Source: Karalla daura (Eukaryota; Chordata; Actinopteri; Chaetodontiformes; Leiognathidae). Taken from it: 64,000 nt of DNA. How positions within the stretch are numbered: the stretch's first letter is position 1; every line of letters begins with the position of its first letter. The stretch is from the NCBI GenBank assembly GCA_029224185.1, contig CM055190.1, positions 19,608,015 to 19,672,014 of the forward strand, written 5' to 3'. The notes beneath the pieces were generated by a model. It had not been told where the DNA came from. It did not search any database and saw nothing but the letters and a program-made list of their open reading frames with translations. Below are positions 25,025 to 36,126 of this stretch, in pieces. Position numbers and translations under genes: made by a program.

Positions 25025-27211
25025 ATGTGTGTGCGTGAGAGACAGTGAGTGGCGGGGTGTGGTGATGTGAGTGATAAGGGCAGAGGGGAGGAGGGGGAGG
25101 TCTGACGCCTTATCTGCTTCTTTGTTGAGATGACACGATTATAGTAATTGTTCCGGCCACTAATCAGAGTAAAGCAGGAGATGGTGTGTGTGTGTGTGTG
25201 TGTGTGAGAGTGTGTGTGTGTGTGTGTGTGCTCATTACCTAAGTTGTGCGACAGCCAGACAGACTCAACAGGTAGCTTAATTTGACAAACCTAATTGGTC
25301 AGAGCTGTATTCATAAACTTAAAGTGATTTTTTTCGTATGTAATATTGCACAAAGTTGTTTCATTAACTGTGACAATTCAACAGTTGATGAGCTGCTTCT
25401 TATTAAATTTTACTCATACATTTGACTTTTGTTGATAACGTTTGACTGACTTCTCCATTGAAGTCTGCTTTTGTGCCTCGCTCTGGGGCAGGCTGACTGG
25501 TTGTGCCTGAGGATCCAGAGGGACTATGTGTTTGTCCTCCCTGTGCAGACAGTGATAATGTGATATATTAAACGTTCCACATACTGTTGACAGTTACCAG
25601 TGCTTCTCGTTTCCTGGGTAGGGAGCCAGCAGTCACAACAGGTAACTGGAGGCAGCTGGTGATTGGAAAGTTGCTCGGTTAAATTCTCAAAGGTCCAGTG
25701 AAATCCATATGGGACGAGGAAATAATTGAGTGGTACTACCTTCCAACAGTGCACTGTACACACCCAAACAGATTGTTTCAGTGCTTTTGTTATTATGTCT
25801 CTTGATGAGATCTGTGTGGACTTTTTAGCCCAGGGGTTACGTCTCCTCCCCATCAATCCTATATCCAATAAAGCCTAAAAAACAAAGTTATGGGAGAATG
25901 ACTATACTACTGTGAAACCAGCACCAGACAGAGGGAGCCAGTACTGTAAATGTGTAGTGTCTGCAATGTAAATTAAAGGGGAAACCAACTTTTATATTAA
26001 ATCTATCTGTCTATCTGTCTGTCTGTCTGTCTATACTGCATAATAACTAGATTTTAAAAGGGCTTGTAAAAAAATGCTTTGTGGAAATTCTGATGAAACC
26101 ACTGTTCCTCAAACATCTGCACATAACTTTTTCAGCCTTTGAATACAATTCGAGGGCAACCCATCTGAGGACGCAGTCACGACCGCAGCGATGTGATGTC
26201 ATCCTGTCCATTACAAGAGCTGAAGTGATGCATCAAACCTTCCCCATCTCCCAAACCTGAAGCTCCATCCAAACCAAACTCTAATGGGATCTCAAATGGT
26301 TGCTTAATATAATTGTCTTTATTGCCAATTGCTTCTGTGCAGGGCGTAGTGGAGGCTAGAGCAGCAGTTAGTGTTGGGTGTGGGGGTGTGGGGCGGGGCT
26401 AGAGCTATGGGGCTAAAAGCAGAGCCCTGGTCAGGAGACAGTGGTGATTGCTCTTTATGGCCTTGGTTGCAGAGGTCCGTGCCAGAATATGGCCATCCAT
26501 TACAGTGGGCTCTATAAGGTTAATGACTTTAGCAGCTTTATGACCATGAGCTCATTACTTAGACAGGCCAATCTAATCAGCAACTGCAGGGGTGACCACT
26601 GACAAAGCAAAGTGGTTTGTGGGTAAAAATGGACCCAAGGGTTTTCCCCCTCCACCTGGGAGGGAATTCTGCTTTGTGTAATGTAGATAAAATGTACTCA
26701 GCACACATTTACATTTATATACATTCACTCCTGACCACACGGTGCACTTGAGAAAGAGCTTTTCCATCAGCTTTGACGACTGCAGCCCTGGACTTTATTT
26801 CCAGCTGACGTCACACTTGTGTAAGACCCAGGCTATGATGTACGCACACTGAGAAAAGCAGGTTGTTAAAATGTCTGATAAAACATCATGGTCTGTTTGG
26901 GTAAGTGCATGACCAAACATCATGCACATGTGAGATTGTAAATGGGTGCAGATTTATTGGAGAAACAGAATCTTGTGACAGATTGATGAAAAACAGCAAC
27001 AGTGGCATCGACTCTTCCTGCATCGACTCATCAGCCTGGTGCTTCCTGCGTCTGCAGTATTCAATCGTGAGCTGCAGGGGTTTGTGTGCTTCATCTCACA
27101 CATCAACCACTGACAGGGCTATTTTAGGCCCCAGAGTTTGATGGTGCACAGTGGTCAAGAAGCCAGGGAGGCGGTTTGTGATGTCAGAGTCAAATTCAAT
27201 TTTGTGTTTCC

Positions 27212-27217
27212 TTTATT
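27212..27217 (-). terminator. Candidate polyA signal of the unrecognised gene
   Basis: TTTATT on the plus strand reads AATAAA on the minus strand, about 0.8 kb past the TGA at 27996. It is the first canonical hexamer noticed downstream. Confidence 0.3.
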
Positions 27218-27995
27218 TTGTTTTGCCTCAAGTTTCTGTCAAGCCTCTTTCCACCATTGCTGGCCCTGTTTTTTTTTCTATTGATGAATATTAAAGGAGG
27301 ACGTACAGTGAAAAAATACTTTTATCTTGGCTTTGTAACAGTCATGAGTCAATTCCTGGACAAAGAAGTACGAAAGGTCCAAAAACAACATCATATCCTC
27401 ATTGATATATACATTTTGGATGATAAAATGTTGTGAAAAAAATGCCAGAGTTGGAATAGAGAAATGTAGAAACAATCTGATCCAAAACACATAAGTATAC
27501 CACAAACCACACATCCTACCACCTCCAAAATAGTGAAAAGCCAAACAAAATCCAAATTTGTGTCTTTAAAGGGCTTTCAAAATAGCAACGGAGGTATTTC
27601 TGATGAAAGCAGTTATTCCACAACTTCTATGTATGCTAACACCAAAAATAGGACTATGATAATTTAATAATAAACTGGTCTAAGTCAAAGACCAAAGAGT
27701 AAGTGGAGTATATTCCAAGATATAGTGCATCATGACGTCACTGTTGCATATGTGAAGTTTTTAATGGCAGAAAGCCTTCTTTCTGATACTTTGTATCATT
27801 TGTTTTATACACCCCTCAATGTAAACATTCAATTATTTTACTGTCTGGTATTAGACTTGGAAACATTTGACACGAGGTGCAAAATCCATCCACCAAAGCC
27901 AAACATTTCAGTCTCTGTCAGTTTTCAGCACGTTGGCCTCAGGCACGGAAGATGGATCAGTGAAGGATTATTTCTAAAAGCATGGCGGCAATAAA

Positions 27996-28092
27996 TCACA
28001 AACGCCCGTCAGAGTCATAGGAGAGCACTCTAAAAAATGCACCCACATCGTCATACTCCTGACAGAACAACTGATCTGAGTCATATAGCTTT
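27996..28092 (-). CDS. Terminal coding exon of the unrecognised minus-strand gene
   Basis: Follows TTGTTCTCTCATCTTGTAG, an excellent pyrimidine-rich acceptor. It encodes KLYDSDQLFCQEYDDVGAFF and then RVLSYDSDGRL before TGA. The upstream intron is only 70 nt, typical of compact teleost introns. The acidic, aromatic-rich end reads like real protein rather than chance. Confidence 0.65.
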
Positions 28093-31000
28093 CTACAAGA
28101 TGAGAGAACAACAAAAAAAGACAAAATAAGATAAGAATCATCTCTTCCTTAGCCCCGCTTACCTGGTCCATATCATGTTCTCTGCCATGAAATGTCTCAG
28201 TTTGTTGTTTTGTCTTCGCTCCAGCACCTCTTCATGAGACTGGAAATTAAAAGCAGAAGTTGAGAAACGAGCCAGACTAACAAATGTTTTGGAAAGGCAG
28301 CATGGTTCCCGTCTGCCTCCTGGTGAATTATCAGTCCAGGTCTTCATGCTGCTTATGGACTCTAATTGGTAATGTCTCCTGCAGAACTGAATTAGAAGAG
28401 CTGTGTGTCTTTTTCCCCAGTTGCCTCAATGGCCTGAGAATAACACAAATTAAAATGATCCGGAAACTTTCATAGCTGAGTGTTTCTTTTTAATTATTTT
28501 TTATTTTTTGTCGTTTTTAATTATATTTCACTTTTCTTTGCCCACACAGTGCCAACTCTTGGTGGAACAGTGAATTTTGTTCCAGCTCTTAAACTCCAAC
28601 TGTCTTTTCTCTTTAAGGCTGTTTTCCGAGGATTACTTTTTTTTTCTTTTTCTCTCAGACCATCCTCGGAGGATTTAACCTTAAATTAAGTGTTCAGTGC
28701 TACTCACCGAATTCTGTCTGCGTACATGCTCAAGCTGTGCATGATTGTGGTGCAGAGAAAGTGTGTGTGTGTGTGTGTGTGTGTGCGCGTATGTGTGTCA
28801 GACAGAGACATGGCGGCAGAAGTGAAGTATCCAGGGAACACTGGTAGATAACAGAATGTTTCTGTTCTCTGCTCTGCTGAACACCAATCACTTCCTCTTT
28901 CAGATAAAGCCCAGAGGAATGAAAATAGACTAGTTGGTGAGTCTGCGTGTGTGTGTGTGTGTATGTGTGTGTGTGTGTGTGTATGTGTGTGTGTATGTGT
29001 GTGTGTGTGTGTGTGTGTGTTTTGAGCCTATGCAAGGCTGTGTGTGTGTCAATGCACCGTTTACTCCTTAAGAAGTCCCGTGTTAAATGTTTCTGCAGTT
29101 TCGCTGAGCCAGCTGTCCTTGAGGCTCTTTTCTCATCTAGGTTTGGACTAACCCCTATATGGAAGAAAACCCAGAAAACACTGGGTCGGGAATCTGCCAG
29201 CCCCTGAATCTGTGGCCTGCTGTTCGCACATAGAGCTCCTGGCTAATGGCTCTGACCTCTATTAGCGCCCCCTTCCATCATAGACTTGCTTCTGTCTCCA
29301 CCTGTTCTGCCCCCATTGACTGCACAAAACATGGCCGCGGTGGAGTATGTGACGTCACCCACGGGCTTATGAGAAACTCTGGTGAAGACATTCCCATTAT
29401 CATGCATCACTTTATGCTTGTATTTTCTGTTAATTAGTGAGTTGTATTCAGATTAATGCTTGAAGAGATTTTTAGCTCCGCTAGCATTTTCATCTCATCT
29501 AAATCCACCTGCCCACTTATTAAATGAAGCATGAAAGGTTTTAGACAATGTGCTATAATCATCAGGTAAACATAACAAGATATGTGGCGGATGTGACCTA
29601 AGTCGAGGCTTGTTTGTGCCCTAGAGACATAAGTCCTGAGTGCGTTTCCATCACTCCATAGAAATAAGCAAAACCTTGATACTGGAATTTAAAGACTGGT
29701 TGTGGAGAAAAGCATTTTTGTGCTATCATGAGTTGGTTTTTCTGACATGGTGATGTTGATTGCAAAATAAGATGGAGGGGTATGGAGTGACCTTGAACCT
29801 TTTCTAAATCCAATTAAATTATCTAATTTATCTATGGAAACACGAAAAAATTGTGGACGTTCATTTTCCCTCGAGGTGGAATCTTGTGGGACAAGATTTA
29901 ACGATAATTGATGATGTTGAGATGTTGCTGGATGACTTAATCAGTTACCACTCATGTGTCAAACACCCTTTAACGGAAACATCTACAAGTTGCAATTGTG
30001 CTTTATCGACATCTAAAGAGTAAAGAAATATCATTTACTTTGCAGCCACAGACACAAAGACCAGAACCTTTCACTTTTTTCCTGCTTTATCACATATTTC
30101 ACGTCATAACTTTTACCGACTGAAGCCGTTTTCCTAATGGTTCCTCAGTATCACTGGTTCCTAATGTTATTAGCGAGAGGCTCTCTCCTGGTGTCTGGAA
30201 GATAATGCAATGTTATTCCGTGATAAGTGAAGAGACATGATTTGACAGATGGCAAAAAAAGCATTCATTGCAATGACGGTGACTTAACATTTTAATTCCT
30301 ATGTTATAGGAACAGGATTTTGTTCCAGCGAAGGTCTCGTACTATATTGACTGTGCATGTGTATCGTCAGGAGCCATTTTGGAGGTATTTGATGATGCAG
30401 TGCCCACGCCTTTCCTTCACTTATCTGTACCCCTTATAATCCTTCATGACATTGTCTCATCCTTCACTCCTCCTCCTCCGCCTATGTCTGGTCAAACTTC
30501 TTGCCTTATGAGATAACAAATTTCGACACTTTCTACTCACACATTTAAATTGGGAATATTGTTTAACGCTACTGGATTTCTTCTTTACCGTTACAGAAGA
30601 ATTTCAACATTTGTTAAGAGATATATATATACACATACACATACACACACATTATATTGTATATAGTTACATAATTCACTAGAATCTTTTATTATCAGCA
30701 TCCATTGAAATATGTTTAGAATTTCTATGCTTGCATTATCCATTCCAGAAGAACTACTTACGTTTCTTGTTTCCTCGTCTCCTCAAGATGTCTGCTGTTG
30801 TGTTGGACGCCCCCGGGTTACTGCAGGTCAGCTCTGCACCTCAGCCCATTAACAGAGACCTTCAGCTCTATCAATGATCAGTCTAGGCACAGATAAGGAG
30901 CTCTGTGGGCCGGGGAGGGAACACATCAATCCATTTGACGTAGAAATCCCGGATGTGTCATTGCTGCCTGTTAATCTCAGAACTGAAGTTCCTGTTGAGT

Positions 31001-33986
31001 CTCTTTCCTTTCTCTCCTGCGTCTTTTATTCATCTTGTTTTCCAACCGTCTCCAGCACCTTCGTATTGAACGTCGGATGCCTCGGTTATTGACGTTTTTT
31101 TTTTTTTTTTGCCATTGACCAGCTGATGACTTCCCCGCTATGAATAACGGTTACTGCATTGAGTTTACAGTGCTGCTCTGGCTCTCTGTGATCATTAAGC
31201 CGCTTGGGTGAAACAGGTGATCACAAGACAGTGATGGAGAAATATATTTATTCAATCCGTTCCCCATGAGTTCTAGCTGAGGTGGCCATCGCGGTGCGGC
31301 TTTTAGAGGCTGATAAATCAGACATCGCGGTGGAGGTGGAGCTTAAGCCTAATTGGCTCTGGTCTCAGTGCCTGCAGTTAAACAAAGCAGCCAATCGCCA
31401 AAAAGAGAAACACAAACTGGCTATCGTCTCCACTGTCATCACTCTAAGCATCGGTTAAGGCTGCAACAATGGGGCACAAAGTGGAAACCTGACGCGGACG
31501 TCACTGATTGATCAGATGCATTACAAAACCGCTGTATCTTCAGCAGAGGAGCAGAGCAGGAACTGAAAGCATCAGGCAAATGTACAACAATGTAAACGGG
31601 TGTCGTTTACCTCCCTGTTATCCAATCATAACGTGCAAAATCGAGTTTTGCATTCCTCCCAAAGCTGCAACGAGAGTTATACCTCACCTGTCTTCAGCTG
31701 TGAGTCAGTAACAACGTAGTCTTGACATAAAAGGAAACCCTGTAGCCTCGTTTGTTTCCCTGCACATCATGCTGCGCTGCAGAAGACTGGAAACCAAAGT
31801 GGAGCAGACATAATGCATAACATTCCCCAAACTATACGAATAATGTCAACAATGTGATTATGCAAAAATAAAACATCAGGTCAGCTACGCACCCTCAATG
31901 CAATTCACGTTTGTGAAAAACTGAAGTTAGGCGTACATTTCAATACCTGCATGTCCAGAATGGTGGAAACAATTAAACAAACAGCTGCATATTTGTGTGC
32001 GCAAGTTCTCCCTGAATGTTACACCTACTGTAAATATTGTGACGTGCGGTCCCCATTTCAAATGGCACGTATTAATTTTCATCCTCAAAGCATTTCAATT
32101 TGAGAAAATGAAATCCATTTTGCTGATAAGTACAAATGGATAAACTGTACTCATGCTATTTAGATTAATTAAGATTACACTGGTCTTTTTTGCCCGGGAC
32201 GTGTTTGTCCTTTTGTGCGACGCTGCGCTGTCGTTAAATCAATGACAGCGCAATTCAAGACCCTTTCATGGACTTCTTCTTCTTTTTAATTTATTTGGGG
32301 GGAATTTGCTTTGATAGGCACGCTACCTCTTTTTAAAGTATATTCTATCTTTGTTTTTACCTCTTTATTTTTTACCCTGGTTTTGAACTGCCTCTGTTTA
32401 GCACTTTGAGATTTTGCCCTAAATGTAAACGGTTCATTCATGTTTTTCTTTTAGACCGAACAAATTGTAGCTTGATTAGGAAGATTTCTGATTAGAATTT
32501 GCTTGTGAAAATAGACTTCAAATCTAACATATCAAGATACAGAGAACCTGCTATTATCTGTCTCCATCAGGACCCAAGCCTCATTGTTTAAAAAACGTAT
32601 ACAGTTATATTGTATATGTTAAGCATTATCACCATGTTTACAGGTGAAGCAAAGGTCACTTTCCCTCACTACAAACATGCACTAAAACTGATAAAAACTG
32701 GTATTAGTCTAACATTAGAAATCTCCTTTGTACTAAGCCATGTAACTTTAATAAGCATTTTTGTGACAAAATCTAAAATTCAGCAGTAAATACGGAAACA
32801 TCAACAGCAAATTACTTTACTCAAAACTGCACAAGACATTGTTTACATGTCTACATTCCTTTTGCTAGCAAGTTTGGTCTGCTAATGGCAGTGTGGTCTA
32901 AGTAATTCGCAGACAAACAGGCATCTGCAGTGACCGAACACTTGTGCAACATCAGGTAAAACATCGGACATGACGACGGTGGTAGCAGGAGGCCAGCCAT
33001 TAACCTTCATCGACAATGACTCAATTAGATGGGAAAAAATGGCAGGATCCAGCGGTGGAGGGGAAGGGGGCAGTCACTGTAACCTTTTGGCCACCTTGCT
33101 CTGTAAGAAAATTACAAGGTCTGACGCCGTGTGACTGAATCACATCTGTGACATTTGTTCCATTGAGAGGTTTTCCACACATGTTCGGCCAGCCAGCAAC
33201 ACCCCCACAGCAGCAACTTAACAACAGCCACATGAAACTGACGGAAAAAGTTGAACTTCTCAGAGACGAGCAATGGAAGACTCGTCAACTTGTCTTTGAC
33301 TTCATGTGTTTTACTTAATTTGATGACCTGGAATCGAAGTTCCCTTTCACCTTTGTTTTATAAAAGCCGGAGTCAGATCGGATATTGAAATGGCAATTTG
33401 ATTAAGTTTCGGTGCAATGTCAATATGTGTATCTTGGTTCTTCCTCAAAGTCTTATTGATCTGATTGTATGATATTATATTGTATATAGCAAGTCAGTCA
33501 CTCGGCCTAAAGCCTGTGTGTGTGCCAGACAGGTATGAAAGGGTGCCAGATCTGTACAGTAATGGACGTACTGTAATATTCTCACTGCTTAGAAGAGGAC
33601 TATGCAAAGGATTGTAAAAAAAAAAGCATGTGAGGTATTTCTGATGAAACCAGTGGATCATAACTTCTACATTAACGTCAGAAATCAAGTGTCTGCTGAA
33701 CCTCTGGGTTCCCTTTGATGAACTGCTACATCTGAAAACGTCACTGAATTGAATTGCTCCTCCAGGATGACGTAGAGTTCAACAAAAAGAACCGCCTGCC
33801 CTCCTTCGACATCTTTGTTTTCCCGCAAACACATCTCATATTGAGGCTCGGGTGTAAAAGTCGATGAATTCTTTTAACCATGTCTCGATTGGATCAGGTC
33901 TCTCAGCGTCTGGCAGAGAGAAGATAAGACCCGTTATCTCTGTCCAACAAACCTGCAACCTCCCTGCGCCCTCCCCGCGACTGCAC
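27996..33986 (-). CDS. Unrecognised multi-exon gene, C-terminal part (8 small exons, 153 residues plus stop)
   Basis: Exons in gene order: 33986-33953, 32418-32376, 31664-31611, 30820-30762, 30187-30117, 28734-28708, 28239-28163, 28092-27996. They total 462 nt, exactly 154 codons including TGA, with each junction agreeing in phase and GT-AG borders. Readable pieces are QNLKVLNRGSSKP, FGRNAKLDFARYDWITG, NPGASNTTADILRRRGNKK, SLITLGTSDTEEPLGKRLQS, LEHVRRQNS, EEVLERRQNNKLRHFMAENM and, at the C-terminus, VGAFFRVLSYDSDGRL. It is rich in Arg/Lys with a cluster RRRGNKKR, and residues from about GKRLQS to ENMIW look helical and heptad-like. I do not recognise the family and assign no function. The last three exons are the most convincing; exon 30187-30117 needs the second of two tandem AGs. 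A 3' polyA candidate lies at 27217-27212. Confidence 0.5.
28163..28239 (-). CDS. Penultimate coding exon of the unrecognised gene
   Basis: Acceptor CTGCTTTTAATTTCCAG and donor CAG|GTAAGC. It is 77 nt, phase 0 in and phase 2 out, and encodes SHEEVLERRQNNKLRHFMAE followed by NMIWT. The final codon is completed as Arg by the next exon. Confidence 0.65.
28708..28734 (-). CDS. 27-nt microexon of the unrecognised gene
   Basis: ATGCACAG|CTTGAG...AATTCG|GTGAGT; encodes LEHVRRQNS, phase 0 at both ends. It continues the heptad-like pattern of its neighbours. The strong donor and phase symmetry support it, and it could be skipped without a frameshift. Confidence 0.55.
29590..30000 (+). repeat. Second dispersed repeat family (GTCTTGTGGGAC type)
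   Basis: Shares GCGTTTCCATCAC, GGAATCTTGTGGGACAAGA and AACACCCTTTAA with copies at 4380-4710 and 34310-34720, and with a reversed copy at 44080-44460. Family not identified. Confidence 0.55.
30117..30187 (-). CDS. Coding exon of the unrecognised gene with tandem acceptor
   Basis: Two AGs lie 7 nt apart (TTATCTTCCAG|ACACCAG|GAGAGAG). The second gives 71 nt and keeps frame with the exon at 30820-30762, while the first would give 78 nt open in phase 0. Encodes ESLSLITLGTSDTEEPLGKR and LQS; donor GTAAAA. Confidence 0.5.
30762..30820 (-). CDS. Coding exon of the unrecognised gene (basic cluster)
   Basis: Acceptor GACCTGCAG, donor GTAAGT. It is 59 nt (1 + 57 + 1) and encodes NPGASNTTADILRRRGNKK. 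The opposite strand also shows an ATG and a GTCAGC donor here, but its frame leads nowhere. Confidence 0.5.
31611..31664 (-). CDS. Coding exon of the unrecognised gene
   Basis: Acceptor AACTCTCGTTGCAG and donor GTAAAC; 54 nt (1 + 51 + 2). Encodes FGRNAKLDFARYDWITG. The frame stays open a further 23 nt upstream, to GTGAGG, so the true acceptor could lie a little further 5'. Confidence 0.5.
32376..32418 (-). CDS. Small coding exon of the unrecognised gene
   Basis: Acceptor CCGTTTACATTTAG, donor GTAAAA; 43 nt (2 + 39 + 2). Encodes QNLKVLNRGSSKP, with glycine codons split at both ends. Confidence 0.4.
33953..33986 (-). CDS. Small GC-rich coding exon of the unrecognised gene
   Basis: Acceptor TCTCCTCTCATCATCCTCAG is strongly pyrimidine-rich; donor GTTTGT is moderate. 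It is 34 nt, phase 0 in and phase 1 out, encoding VQSRGGRREVA. It is markedly richer in GC than its AT-rich surroundings, as coding exons here are. Confidence 0.4.
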
Positions 33987-35771
33987 CTGAGGATGATGAG
34001 AGGAGAATGAAAGGAAGAGGCAGCAAAGATATAACTGAGAATAGTGGGGATTATTTAAAGTGTGTTAAAATGCCAAGGCAGATAGGAGAAGGACTTTGTA
34101 GAATGCCAAAAGTCAACTCTTAAAAAGGATGATTTTAAAGGCGGGGAAAGAGTCTGTTATGGAGATCAGTCGGTACAAATGGACAGAACAAGGAATATAA
34201 CATTCATTATGATGTTTTTATGAGAGTACAATCACATGTTACACCACCACGTTGCTGCAGAATCTGACATAACTTTCATGTTCAATTTTTGGGAGAGGAA
34301 GGTAAAGAGAGGTGGTTGTGATTTTCACACTTACTGTATGTCTCTATCAGCCCTAGAAATGTGCAAAACATAAACATTGCAATGAAAAATTGGCAATAGA
34401 AGCATCTACATTTAGAAAACTTGTCACATATAACTCATATAGTTTTTATGCTCTCACATTTTCAGATGTGGCACTAGTTTTTTTACTAAAAAAAATGTAA
34501 TGGAATGCCATTTTTCTGCATTTACACATATGAAACTTGACCTTGTTCACATGATCACTACACCACTACACTACTGAATATTTCAGTAAAATGGTGCTTT
34601 TGAACATCTTTCTCAAAGTGGGGTCTTGTGGGATTCAATTTTATGAAAATTATATGATGTCATGGGAATAGACTAAAGTCTTAAAAGCTCATACACAACA
34701 CCCTTTAATAGTGGTTCAAGTAGTGGTTGTACATTGTTGAAATTTGAGAAATATTTTTTTAACTTAGAAAAAAAGTGTAATGTACAAAACATGCTAAATC
34801 AACTTTCATCAGCTTTAAAAATTTGGACAAGATTTAAAGATTTAAAAAGTTGCTCTCTGACTTATTTTCATGTTTCTTAAACTTTTATTTGATTTTCACT
34901 TTTTAATATGTGTTGGAAACGAGCAAAGTGATGATTTCATTGTACAGGGACAATGACTCATTATGCTCACGATAATAACTTTGAATCTTGAATCTCAGAC
35001 ACGAAAGCGTAGTCACTTCCTCTGCTTGCTTTGACGCAGGATAAAATTAGTATCTGTGGCCGTCCTTTCTAATTTACTGTTTAGCTCTCAGCCATTTCCT
35101 GCAGGAAAAGTCTTAACGAGTGTTTAATTAATGACATTGATTCACTTGTTGGAAGAAAATCTGCATCTCAAATCAGACACTGAGATCAGACGGAGCGACT
35201 CCCTACTCTCGTCTTTAAAGCTCTTCATTGTTTCTTCCTCCAAATGCAAGACATCTCTTTTTTTTTCTTGTTTGGCTCAATTAGCGATCAGCTAGCTGCT
35301 CAATGCAAACTAATTGTGTCATTCTGTGTCCCTTTTCAGATTGGCAAATCACCAGCATGTGTAATCACGGGTGGGTACTCAATGAGGCGGGGCAGATAAG
35401 TCATTACTGTGTGGCTGATCATCTTCTGCTACTCCATTTGTTTCCTCCATCTAGTTTAGCCGCGGAAGATGGAGGAGAGCATAACTTTGACCTGATATGC
35501 AGGAGATAGGCATCTGATGACTGGGCCTCTGCACCCATTATCAGACCCTATCTGTCGCTGGGAATTTGATTTGTGTGTGGGCTGATTCTATATTACTTCA
35601 GTGGGGGGAAGAATTATTCAATCTTGCTTGTGCTTTTTCTGACAACGTAGCTACTACCATTGCTCATTAGTGCTAATGACCGTACCTAACAATGTTCCTC
35701 GTCTTTTTTCAGGAAGAACAAGGATGGTTGACTGTTCTCTGCTGTAAACATATGGAACATTGATTACTTAC

Positions 35772-36126
35772 ATCTGGAATACCTCTTTTTGCTCTTTTAG
35801 GATCCTATCTTTAGGTGAGGGAGTATTACGGTCCATCACTGCACAGATCTGGTGCCCTTTCATCCAACTTTTTCCCAGACCAAGTGTGAACTGCATACAG
35901 CTGAAGAGCAGCTCCACAGGCAGCCTTACCTTGAACCCATACATTGACATTTCAAACTTCTGCCTTGCAGTTGCGTGCAGTCATTTTACATCACATTACA
36001 AACTGTGAGGCCACCTCAAAAACACATTTTGATGTCTTAGCTGCCATTTCATAATCCAAAAGTGATACATAAGCGAGGACACGATGATGTCTTTGGACCT
36101 GCCGTTCATCTCTGGCTGGGTATAAG
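35772..36126 (-). CDS. Possible further 5' exons of the unrecognised gene
   Basis: Three short candidates continue the phase chain: 36126-36099 (LYPARDERQ, after TTTTTTGTATGACCACAG, weak donor GTCCAA), 35959-35930 (KFEMSMYGFK, donor GTAAGG, poor acceptor) and 35804-35772 (DPKRAKRGIPD, donor GTAAGT). Each is in phase 0 at the join to the next. They are so short that chance cannot be excluded. Confidence 0.22.

Noticed and set aside
30788..30826. Plus-strand ATG frame MSAVVLDAPGLLQ with a GTCAGC donor
   Set aside because: No downstream exon in frame was found, and the opposite strand carries an exon that fits a phase-consistent chain.
32550..32590. Minus-strand candidate exon with donor GTTCTC near 32540
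   Set aside because: Open only in phase 2, which does not fit the phase 1 needed before the exon at 32418.
33021..33233. Minus-strand 70-codon frame beginning MWLLLSCCCGG, signal-peptide-like
   Set aside because: Short, no family likeness, and it does not fit the phase chain of the neighbouring minus-strand exons.
33767..33830. Plus-strand stretch DDVEFNKKNRLPSFDIFVFP after a CTCCTCCAG acceptor
   Set aside because: Reads protein-like, but there is no donor or partner exon on either side; left out for lack of support.
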